Assembly (NCBI GenBank): GCA_946623365.1
Contig: CAMORE010000046.1
Span: 1-14,354, forward strand
DNA: 14,354 nucleotides
Source of the DNA: an uncultured Acinetobacter sp.
GTDB lineage: Bacteria; Cyanobacteriota; Vampirovibrionia; Gastranaerophilales; Gastranaerophilaceae
Direction of reading: 5' to 3'
Position numbers and translations under genes: made by a program. The notes beneath the pieces were generated by a model. That model ran no database searches. It saw only the letters and a list, made by a program, of their open reading frames with translations, and was not told where the DNA came from. Every line of letters begins with the position of its first letter. Within the stretch, counting starts at the first letter, position 1. Shown in pieces: positions 1 through 6,149 of this stretch.

Positions 1-38
1 TACCACAAATTCCTAACTTCTTATAAACAATTATTTAC

Positions 39-74
39 ATAAATGCAACAAAAAATATATTTTGTTGCATTTAT
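39..74. repeat. Perfect palindrome, member of a dispersed repeat
   Basis: The 15-nt arms 39-53 (ATAAATGCAACAAAA) and 60-74 are exact reverse complements around a 6-nt AT loop. The left-arm core TAAATGCAACAAAA recurs at 625-642 and at 12418-12436, so this is a dispersed repeat and not a one-off hairpin. The stem is AT-rich and neither side carries a proper terminator T-run. Its function is unknown; a protein-binding site, the end of a mobile element or a weak 3'-end hairpin are all possible. Confidence 0.7.
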
Positions 75-93
75 TCAAAAACTCTTATCATAT

Positions 94-468
94 CTACTTT
101 TTCTCCTCTCTTTATTTCGGAGGTAAAGAGAGGAGAAAAAGTAGCAAAAAGAGGAGAGAAACACCGGTAGAATAAGCCGTTTACATCAGCCTTCGGCTGA
201 AGGACAGAATGGCTGGTTCGGCAAAGCCGAATGAACCTGCGGTACTTTCGCAAGAACGGCAGCCTACAAGACTGTTGTCGTGAAAGCTGCCGTTCTTGCT
301 AAGGCTGCGGGGGTAAATGAAAGCACGATTCGGCGTAAGCCGAAAACATCAATTTAATCTATGCCCGTAAGGGCATTCTAAACATCTTATTCTACAGGTG
401 TTTTCCTTCTTTCTTTGGTACTTTCTTTTTTCCTTTTACATCCGAAATAAAAGGAAGAAAAGAAGTAC
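94..468. mobile_element. Composite hairpin element with inverted mirror-repeat ends (MITE-like or structured RNA)
   Basis: Two end modules lie in inverted orientation. Left: hairpin 94-114/124-144 (21 bp, perfect, loop 115-123), spacer C, purine tract 146-161, then 161-176. Right: 386-401 (pairs with 161-176 with one mismatch), pyrimidine tract 401-416, spacer G, hairpin 418-438/448-468 (18 Watson-Crick pairs, 2 G-T, 1 mismatch; loop 439-447). The loops correspond on opposite strands (CCTCCGAAA versus CATCCGAAA). At each end the extra tract is a mirror repeat of the hairpin strand: 125-140 against 146-161 is 16/16, and 401-416 against 422-437 is 15/16. The core between the ends is GC-rich and hairpin-rich. 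No transposase is visible. It could be a non-autonomous mobile element or a structured RNA. The ends are certain from the sequence; the class is a guess. Confidence 0.55.
161..401. ncRNA. Candidate multibranched structured RNA core
   Basis: The closing stem is 161-176 with 386-401 (15 of 16 pairs). Inside it are five local hairpins: 186-191/195-200 (loop TTC), 217-222/226-231 (TTCGGC-AAA-GCCGAA), 250-263/286-299 (14 bp perfect, 22-nt loop), 329-334/339-344 (loop GTAA) and 361-366/371-376 (ATGCCC-GTAA-GGGCAT). Two loops are GNRA tetraloops if the plus strand is transcribed. G+C counted by hand over 181-360 is 90 of 180, far above the flanks, which is typical of structured RNA in an AT-rich genome. 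No known family was recognised, no promoter was identified, and the transcribed strand is uncertain. Confidence 0.4.
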
Positions 469-703
469 ATAAATACAGAAAATTAATTAATAATAAAAAG
501 ACAAAAATCCGACCCTCACCAAGAATTTCTAATTTTCAAACCTTGCAGTTTATAAATTGAACTTCAATCCTCTTCCGATGAGAGAAGAATTAGCTTTGTA
601 TATAACAAAATATGATGTCTGTTGTAAATGCAACAAAATATTTGCTATGTGATGTAATAACATTTGCTTTTCTTTATTGAATGGCAAGTATAAGGCAAAC
701 TTA
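469..703. other. Gene-free stretch downstream of trxA
   Basis: AT-rich DNA between the composite element and the thioredoxin stop codon. It contains a copy of the dispersed repeat at 625-642 and a shorter AACAAAATAT repeat at 604-613 that reappears at 632-641. A minus-strand reading frame at 550-756 overlaps the end of trxA and looks like a chance frame. No hairpin with a T-run suitable as a trxA terminator was seen. Confidence 0.5.
625..642. repeat. Dispersed repeat copy (TAAATGCAACAAAATATT)
   Basis: This 18-nt copy is identical to 12419-12436 and shares its first 14 bases with the palindrome arm at 40-53. It lacks the long inverted partner found at 60-74. It lies in the intergenic region downstream of trxA. 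Confidence 0.6.
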
Positions 704-1021
704 TTACAAATGTTTTTCAATATTTGTAATAATTGAGCTTTTTGGCATAAGTCCAACCATACGTTCTACAAGTTCACCGTTTTTGAAAACAAGCAGGGCA
801 GGGATTCCGCTTATTTGGTATTCTTTTGCAATGTCGATATTATTATCTGTATTAATTTTTGTAAATTTTACCTTATCAATTAATTCTTGTTCAACTTCTT
901 CTAATATAGGAGAAAGCTTTCTGCAAGGTCCGCACCAATCAGCAAAAAAATCAACTATTGTTACTTTATCGTTGTTTAATACCTCTGTTTTAAAATTATT
1001 GGAATCTACTTCTTTAACCAT
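704..1021 (-). CDS. trxA: Thioredoxin
   Basis: Small cytoplasmic dithiol-disulfide oxidoreductase of 105 residues, the usual size for thioredoxin 1. The active site WCGPC lies at residues 29-33 inside DFFADWCGPC, with the buried Asp at 24. The cis-proline loop (GIPALLVF, Pro74) and the terminal helix are present, so the fold is complete. A TTG start at 1027 is possible in frame, but AAGGAGG on the minus strand (core 1031-1036) sits only 3 nt from that TTG and 9 nt from ATG at 1021, so ATG is chosen. The gene is divergent from the exonuclease across a 135-bp gap and has no operon partner. No clear terminator follows. The partner reductase is not in the window. Confidence 0.95.
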   Translation of the reverse strand: MVKEVDSNNFKTEVLNNDKVTIVDFFADWCGPCRKLSPILEEVEQELIDKVKFTKINTDNNIDIAKEYQISGIPALLVFKNGELVERMVGLMPKSSIITNIEKHL

Positions 1022-1030
1022 ATTCAATTT

Positions 1031-1036
1031 CCTCCT
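1031..1036 (-). promoter_or_regulatory. trxA ribosome binding site (AGGAGG)
   Basis: A full-consensus Shine-Dalgarno on the minus strand, 9 nt before ATG at 1021. It decides against the in-frame TTG at 1027, which would lie only 3 nt away. Confidence 0.85.
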
Positions 1037-1156
1037 TTATTATTAGATTTAATATTACCATATTTATCATATTTATGCTATTATTCTAATGTGGGGGAGA
1101 TAATATTGATGATTTTAACCCTTACGGAATACATATATTAGGGAATAGGATAGCTT

Positions 1157-2074
1157 ATGCCAAGGACAAAAACAATTGAAATAGTTTTAGATACCGAAAC
1201 AACCGGATTGGATTACACAAGAGAACGTCTGGTTGAGTTTGCGGCAGTCAGATTAGAAAACGGAAAAATAAAAGATGAATTTCAAACATTAATCAATCCG
1301 CAGCAGCATATAAGGAAATCCAGTATTGCAATCCATGGCATAACTCCGGAAATGGTTGAAGATGCTCCGACTGAAGCGGAAGCTCTTCCTAAAATTCTGG
1401 AATTCATCGGAGATTATCCAATAGTTGCCCACAATGTTATTTTCGATTACTCATTTTTAAATGAAGCAAAAATGAGAGTTTACGGAGAAAAATTAACAAA
1501 CCCGAGAATTGATTCGCAAATGATGTTTAAGGAGATTGCTCCCGAATTGGAATCTCATGGTCTGGAAGCATTGACTCAACGATTTAATGTCGATTTAACA
1601 AATCATCACAGAGCTATGGCTGATACAATGGGACTTGCTTTAGCTTATCCCAAGCTGAAAAAATTGTACCTGCAAAGACTTGATTGGCAGCAAAAACAGC
1701 TAAAAAATGTAGATTATTTGTTTGACAGATATTTGAGGATTCAGCAAACCATTGCAACCATGCAGGCAGAGCTTCAAGATTTAAAATCAGTATTTAAACT
1801 TCATTTCGATCTTGGAGGAGAACCTCTTGTTGCAGAAACAGGCGAGATGATGATATATCAGTCTAAACAATCTTTCGGATATGATTTTGCTGATATTAAA
1901 GATGTTCTGGAACACGTAGGTGCTTTAGAAAAAGCAGTTAAGGTTAATAACGGATTTATAGACAGATTATGTAACGGATTAAGTTTGTCTGAAGAATATA
2001 AAGAAATAATTAGAGATGCAAGACAAGAAATCTCAGAAACAAGGAATATACAAATTATTAAACCATGCAAATAG
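1157..2074 (+). CDS. DnaQ-like DEDDh 3'-5' exonuclease with extra C-terminal region
   Basis: A 305-residue protein whose first ~165 residues form an RNase T/DnaQ exonuclease domain. Visible motifs are ExoI DTETTGL (Asp12, Glu14), ExoII with HNVIFD (Asp97) and ExoIII HRAMAD (His151, Asp156), i.e. a complete DEDDh two-metal site. Family members trim DNA 3' ends in proofreading, repair or RNA processing. Residues ~165-305 are not part of the usual fold: an amphipathic, probably coiled-coil helical stretch (~170-215) precedes a small region rich in charged helices. It is therefore neither a bare epsilon subunit nor a DinG helicase fusion. The stop overlaps the next gene by 10 nt, so the two are probably translationally coupled. 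Upstream, TAGGAT (1146-1151) could be a -10 box or its AGGA a weak ribosome binding site. Confidence 0.85.
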   Translation: MPRTKTIEIVLDTETTGLDYTRERLVEFAAVRLENGKIKDEFQTLINPQQHIRKSSIAIHGITPEMVEDAPTEAEALPKILEFIGDYPIVAHNVIFDYSFLNEAKMRVYGEKLTNPRIDSQMMFKEIAPELESHGLEALTQRFNVDLTNHHRAMADTMGLALAYPKLKKLYLQRLDWQQKQLKNVDYLFDRYLRIQQTIATMQAELQDLKSVFKLHFDLGGEPLVAETGEMMIYQSKQSFGYDFADIKDVLEHVGALEKAVKVNNGFIDRLCNGLSLSEEYKEIIRDARQEISETRNIQIIKPCK

Positions 2075-3474
2075 TTAACAAAAAAGACGTACCTGAAATC
2101 TTGACAGTAAATATTGAAAAGCTTTCTAATTTAGGGCTTGGACTTGCTAAGTATGAAGGTTATGTGATATTTGTTCCAAACTCTTGCCCCGGTGATATTG
2201 TAAAAGTTAAGCTCAAAAAAAAGAATAAAACATTTGCTAACGCAGAGATTCTTGAATTTATAGAACCCTCAAAAGACAGAGTAGAACCGTTTTGTAAAAT
2301 GCAAAATGTATGCGGTTCCTGTCAATTGCAGTTTATTGATTACAAAGCACAATTAAAATACAAAAAAGAAATTGTGGAAGATGTAATGAAGTCAATCTAT
2401 GGTGACAAAATCGAAGTAAGAGATGTTATTCCGTCACCGATAATCAAAGAATACAGACATAAAATTCAGTATCCAATAGGTCAAACAAAGGATTCCAAAC
2501 GTATTTTAGCAGGATATTATAAATCAGGAACCCACGATTTGGTAAATATCAAATATTGTCCGATACAGCCAAATGAATGCGATAATATAATTGAATATAT
2601 ACGAATTAAATCTCAGGAACTCGACATTAGCGGTTATGACGAAGTTTCCGCAAAAGGTACGCTAAGACATGTCGTTATCCGTTCATCATACGCAAACAAG
2701 AAAAATCTTGTTATTTTAGTTTTAAATACGGATAAAATTAATAATAAAATTAAGAAACTTTGTAAATTTATATATGATGAACTTCCGAATATTCAAGGAG
2801 TCGGAATAAACTTTAATAATAAAAAAACTAATCTGGTGATGGGAGAAGAAACTGAGATTGTAGAAGGTAAAGATTATATAGAAGAAACTTTATGCGATAA
2901 AACATTTAAAATCGGAGCGAAAACATTTTTTCAGGTAAATCCTCCAAGTGCGGATAATATTTTCAGATACGTAAAAGAATATATTAAGCAGAACTACAGC
3001 CAACCTGCCATTCTTGATGCTTATGCTGGAATTACGGCATTCGGATTGTGTTTATCTGATATTGCATCTAAAGTTGTGAGTATAGAAGAAGTCAAAGAAT
3101 CTGTTGAGCTTGCAAAACAAATAGCGGATGAAAATAATATAACTAATATAGAATTCCATCAAGGTGATGCAGGTAAATTTTTATCTAATGAAACCCTTTT
3201 GGGCAGGCAATTTCACATAACAATACTTGATCCGCCAAGAAAAGGATGTTCGGTAAACAGTTTAGACTATGCATTGAAATTGACAGAGAACAAAATTATA
3301 TATGTATCATGCAACCCTGCAACACTTGCAAGAGATTTAAAATACTTAAAAGAGCATGGCGCAGAAGCTTTATACATTCAGCCTTTTGATATGTTTCCTC
3401 ATACATATCACATAGAAAATGTAGCAATAATCGATTTAAAAAACGTAAAAGTGCCCGACATAAAATTACCCTAG
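2065..3474 (+). CDS. rlmD: TRAM-domain 23S rRNA (uracil-C5)-methyltransferase, RlmD/RumA family
   Basis: A 469-residue SAM-dependent RNA methyltransferase that methylates C5 of a uridine in 23S rRNA (U1939 for RlmD; single enzymes in other phyla modify U747 as well). An N-terminal TRAM RNA-binding domain (~10-66) is followed by the four Fe-S cluster cysteines Cys77, Cys83, Cys86 and Cys165. TFFQVN (287-292) precedes the Rossmann domain; DPPRKGC (389-395) and the nucleophile Cys416 in VSCNPAT follow, with the general base expected at Glu451 in HIENVA. The SAM-binding loop reads DAYAGITAFGL where DxYCGxGTxGL is usual, a mild deviation. The ATG lies inside the end of the exonuclease gene, suggesting coupling. 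Whether it acts as RlmD, RlmC or both cannot be told. Confidence 0.9.
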   Translation: MQIVNKKDVPEILTVNIEKLSNLGLGLAKYEGYVIFVPNSCPGDIVKVKLKKKNKTFANAEILEFIEPSKDRVEPFCKMQNVCGSCQLQFIDYKAQLKYKKEIVEDVMKSIYGDKIEVRDVIPSPIIKEYRHKIQYPIGQTKDSKRILAGYYKSGTHDLVNIKYCPIQPNECDNIIEYIRIKSQELDISGYDEVSAKGTLRHVVIRSSYANKKNLVILVLNTDKINNKIKKLCKFIYDELPNIQGVGINFNNKKTNLVMGEETEIVEGKDYIEETLCDKTFKIGAKTFFQVNPPSADNIFRYVKEYIKQNYSQPAILDAYAGITAFGLCLSDIASKVVSIEEVKESVELAKQIADENNITNIEFHQGDAGKFLSNETLLGRQFHITILDPPRKGCSVNSLDYALKLTENKIIYVSCNPATLARDLKYLKEHGAEALYIQPFDMFPHTYHIENVAIIDLKNVKVPDIKLP

Positions 3475-3499
3475 TTAAAATGGATTTTTTGTTAAACAT

Positions 3500-3508
3500 T
3501 GTTATAAT
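3500..3508 (+). promoter_or_regulatory. Extended -10 promoter giving a leaderless transcript
   Basis: TGTTATAAT is a perfect extended -10 (TG-N-TATAAT). Seven bases after its last base is 3515, the A of the next ATG, so the predicted mRNA starts on the start codon. There is no Shine-Dalgarno and no good -35, as expected for extended -10 promoters. Confidence 0.55.
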
Positions 3509-3514
3509 ATAAAT

Positions 3515-4015
3515 ATGAAAAATTTGTTTGTTATAATCAGTTTGATATTTACTCTAATTTTATTTCCATCTATGTCAATGGCCGAAGAATTTACTTTATC
3601 GGCAGGTGTTAGTGTAAATCAAATTCCAAAAACATTCTACGGAACTTGGCGTATAACGGCAAAACTGGATGACACAAACAGCTATGCAACATTTAAACCG
3701 CAAAGCGTTGATATGTGGACTCTTTCAAGGGTAAATGATGTAATAACTCTTTCAAACCCTTTTAGCGGTGCAAAAGCTGAAATACAATTAAAAGCTGTTG
3801 AAGGGAATTTAGTAATATTTTCCAAAAAAGCTCCGTACGACAATAAAATGTTAACAGATACAGTTTCAATCAGACTTGATAAAAATAATTTTACAGGTAT
3901 CAATGAACTGGTTTTAGAATCTTTTTCACTTGTGGACGGACACCTGCTTAAAACAGAAAAAGCACGTTATATAATAAAAGGGGAAAAAATCTCCGGAGAG
4001 AATATTATAGAGTAA
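3515..4015 (+). CDS. Exported protein of unknown function
   Basis: 166 residues, not recognised as a named family. A clear Sec signal peptide covers residues 1-23: Lys3, a hydrophobic core of about 15 residues, and SMSMA before EEF, giving a predicted cut after Ala23. There is no lipobox cysteine and no second membrane segment, so the mature ~143-residue protein should be soluble and exported. It contains no cysteine. It looks beta-rich, with alternating hydrophobic strands and an aromatic motif FYGTWRI near residue 42, compatible with a lipocalin-like or beta-sandwich fold (inference only). It has no Shine-Dalgarno; the extended -10 sits directly against the start codon. It lies between rlmD and the mutase, which have separate starts, so context says little about its role. 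Confidence 0.8.
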   Translation: MKNLFVIISLIFTLILFPSMSMAEEFTLSAGVSVNQIPKTFYGTWRITAKLDDTNSYATFKPQSVDMWTLSRVNDVITLSNPFSGAKAEIQLKAVEGNLVIFSKKAPYDNKMLTDTVSIRLDKNNFTGINELVLESFSLVDGHLLKTEKARYIIKGEKISGENIIE

Positions 4016-4090
4016 CAAAATAGGGAACATTTTATAATACTATTTTTATGTACAGTAATATTTATTTATATTAAAATAAGCATTAGAGAT

Positions 4091-4096
4091 AAGGAG
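4091..4096 (+). promoter_or_regulatory. Ribosome binding site for a GTG start
   Basis: AAGGAG ends 7 nt before GTG at 4104. It fixes a non-ATG start that gives the family-typical N-terminus MSITFGTDGW. Confidence 0.8.
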
Positions 4097-4103
4097 AACT
4101 ATT

Positions 4104-5471
4104 GTGAGCATAACATTTGGAACAGACGGATGGAGAGCGGTTTTAGGAGAAGAATTTAACGGTGAAAATGTTGAAAGATTAACAATTGCAATAGGGAAAT
4201 ATATTGTTGATAATTTCGGATATGAAAAGCCCGTTCTGGTTGGTTATGACCCCAGAAAATCAGCTGATGAGTATGCGGCTTTTTGCGCAAATGTGCTTAA
4301 AGCAAAAGGACTGCCTGTATATTTTTCATCAAGAGTTGTGCCGACGCCTGTTCTGGCTTACAATGCAAAACAAAAAAATGCTTGTGCAATAATGTTTACG
4401 GCATCCCATAATCCCCCTGAATACTTGGGTATGAAGTTTATTCCTGATTATGCAGGGCCGGCTACAAGTGAAATAACAGACGAAATATTATCAAACCTCG
4501 ATAAAGGATTTAAAAGCGGAGAAAACGGTTCATTCCACAAAATAGACTTTGGAGAAAACTATTACGAGCATTTAGACACAATTATTGATTTTGATAAAAT
4601 TAAAAGCTTAAAAACAGGTATAGTTTTTGACGGACTTTTTTCGGCTTCTATAGGATACTTTGATAAAATATTGGAAAAGAAAGGAATCCCATTTCATTCA
4701 ATTCATATGTACCACGATTTTGAATTTGGAGGCGGAATGCCTGATCCAAAGCCAAGATTTTTAAAAGATTTAATTACAAAAATAAAAAATACTCCAAATT
4801 CAATAGGATTAGCAAACGATGGAGATGCAGACAGGTTTGGTGTAATTAATGAAAAGGGAGAATACGTTTCGCCAAACGAAGTTATTGCAATACTTCTAAA
4901 ATATTTGGTAAAAAAGGGGTATGAGGGTTCTGTTGTAAAAACAGTCGGTTCAAGTCTTTTAATAGATGCAATTGCAAAAAAACTCAATATAGATGTTATA
5001 GAAACTCCCGTAGGTTTTAAACATGTCGGAGAAGCAATGCGCAGAAATAAGGTAATAATCGGAGGAGAAGAATCCGGAGGGTTGAGTATTCAGGGACATA
5101 TCCCTGAAAAGGACGGGTTAATAGCAAATCTACTCATTTTGGAGGCGATGGCTGATAGCGGAAAATCATTGGTCGAACTGCAGGATGATATATACGAACT
5201 TGCGGAAACAAGATTTTATACAGACAGAATCGACTTAAAACTTGATACGCAAGATGAGATTCAGTCAATTTTAGATAAGGTACAAACCTTTAAAACTGTA
5301 GGAAAGTACAATATTACTTCTGTTGATACAAAAGACGGAGTAAAATTAATGCTCGGACAAAAAACAAAACTTCTGGTAAGACCGAGCGGAACAGAGCCGT
5401 TATTAAGAATATATTTTGAGACAACAGACGAAAACAAACTTGAATATTTAAAAGAAGAGTTTATCGTGTAA
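4104..5471 (+). CDS. Alpha-D-phosphohexomutase (phosphoglucomutase/phosphomannomutase)
   Basis: A 455-residue enzyme interconverting hexose 1- and 6-phosphates to supply sugar nucleotides and glycogen or wall precursors. All four signature loops are present: catalytic phosphoserine Ser101 in TASHNP, metal-binding DGDADR (239-244), sugar-binding GEESGG (321-326) and phosphate-binding RPSGTEP (426-432). The N-terminus FGTDGWRA is typical. GEESGG suits glucose and mannose phosphates; GlmM usually has a different loop (GEQSGH), so a phosphoglucosamine mutase is less likely. The start is GTG at 4104, chosen because AAGGAG (4091-4096) lies 7 nt upstream. TATAAT at 4033-4038 may be its -10. It appears monocistronic. 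Confidence 0.92.
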   Translation: MSITFGTDGWRAVLGEEFNGENVERLTIAIGKYIVDNFGYEKPVLVGYDPRKSADEYAAFCANVLKAKGLPVYFSSRVVPTPVLAYNAKQKNACAIMFTASHNPPEYLGMKFIPDYAGPATSEITDEILSNLDKGFKSGENGSFHKIDFGENYYEHLDTIIDFDKIKSLKTGIVFDGLFSASIGYFDKILEKKGIPFHSIHMYHDFEFGGGMPDPKPRFLKDLITKIKNTPNSIGLANDGDADRFGVINEKGEYVSPNEVIAILLKYLVKKGYEGSVVKTVGSSLLIDAIAKKLNIDVIETPVGFKHVGEAMRRNKVIIGGEESGGLSIQGHIPEKDGLIANLLILEAMADSGKSLVELQDDIYELAETRFYTDRIDLKLDTQDEIQSILDKVQTFKTVGKYNITSVDTKDGVKLMLGQKTKLLVRPSGTEPLLRIYFETTDENKLEYLKEEFIV

Positions 5472-5503
5472 ATATTAAAAATTTTCACTCATTTGTAACA
5501 ATC

Positions 5504-5532
5504 TTGATTATTTTCATGTAATGTATTAATAT
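5504..5532 (+). promoter_or_regulatory. Possible promoter of the lipoprotein-lgt operon
   Basis: TTGATT (5504-5509) and TAATAT (5527-5532) are separated by 17 nt, placing a start near 5539, about 27 nt before the lipoprotein ATG. In DNA this AT-rich a match of this quality can be chance. Confidence 0.35.
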
Positions 5533-5565
5533 TGACTGAGAGCAATCTTATTTAAGGAAAGAGAG

Positions 5566-6147
5566 ATGAAAAAAGCATTAAATATAATATTGATTTTATG
5601 TGTTGCTGTTATATCAACCGCTTGTATAAATAATATGGCAGTTCAGGAGCTTAACAACAAAGCGAATGAATACATGCAAAAAGGTGAATATGAAGCAGCA
5701 ATGAGCAGACTTCAAGCAAGTTTGGATTTAGATTCTTCTATGTATCAAACATATTACAACCTTGGAGTTGCTGCAATCAATGCCGAAAAATACGAAACTG
5801 CTATTGAAGCACTTGAAGGCGGTATCGGAGTAAAATCCGACTACTCAAATTTCTATTATTCACTCGGCGTTGCACAAATCGGTTTAGCGGATGAGATTAT
5901 GGAGAAAGCCGCAGAAACAGAGATGGAAAACAAAGCAGATGATGACGAAAATAATGAAGCAGTTAATCCTGAAGAAATAAAAAATCGTGCAGTCGTTTTA
6001 AAACAAAATGCTATAAAAAATCTTGAAAAGTATTTAAAAATGGAACCAAATACGTCAGATAAAGAATCTATACAAGAGATGATAAAACAATCTGAAGAAT
6101 TTATTTCAGGAAGTAACGAACAAGAAAAAGCACAAAAAGAAGAGTAG
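5566..6147 (+). CDS. TPR-repeat lipoprotein
   Basis: 193 residues. A type II signal peptide with hydrophobic core ends at STAC, making Cys20 the lipidated residue; the -3 position is Ser where Leu is commonest, so lipobox quality is moderate. The mature part has two clear tetratricopeptide units (about 25-57 and 59-91), a third beginning near 92, an acidic Asn/Asp/Glu-rich insertion (~117-137) and a further TPR-like helix pair (~140-185). Such proteins scaffold envelope protein complexes; no partner is predicted. The ribosome binding site is GGAAAGAGAG just before the ATG. The stop is 2 nt from the lgt start, so it is probably translated jointly with the enzyme that would lipidate it. Confidence 0.85.
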   Translation: MKKALNIILILCVAVISTACINNMAVQELNNKANEYMQKGEYEAAMSRLQASLDLDSSMYQTYYNLGVAAINAEKYETAIEALEGGIGVKSDYSNFYYSLGVAQIGLADEIMEKAAETEMENKADDDENNEAVNPEEIKNRAVVLKQNAIKNLEKYLKMEPNTSDKESIQEMIKQSEEFISGSNEQEKAQKEE

Positions 6148-6149
6148 TA

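Noticed and set aside
71..253. Minus-strand reading frame of 60 codons across the left hairpin module
   Set aside because: Its translation simply follows the hairpin and mirror tracts of the composite element; no ribosome binding site or recognisable domain. Treated as a chance frame in repeat DNA.
94..468. Retron msr-msd, integron attC array or IscB-type omega RNA as identity of the composite element
   Set aside because: No reverse transcriptase, integrase or nuclease gene is in the window, attC core boxes were not found, and no family-specific motif was recognised. The left side beyond the window is unseen, so this is not fully excluded.
550..756. Minus-strand frame of 68 codons
   Set aside because: It overlaps the end of the certain thioredoxin gene in another frame and has no family resemblance or ribosome binding site.
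681..1046. Plus-strand frame of 121 codons opposite trxA
   Set aside because: Fully antisense to thioredoxin, whose motifs and Shine-Dalgarno are unambiguous.
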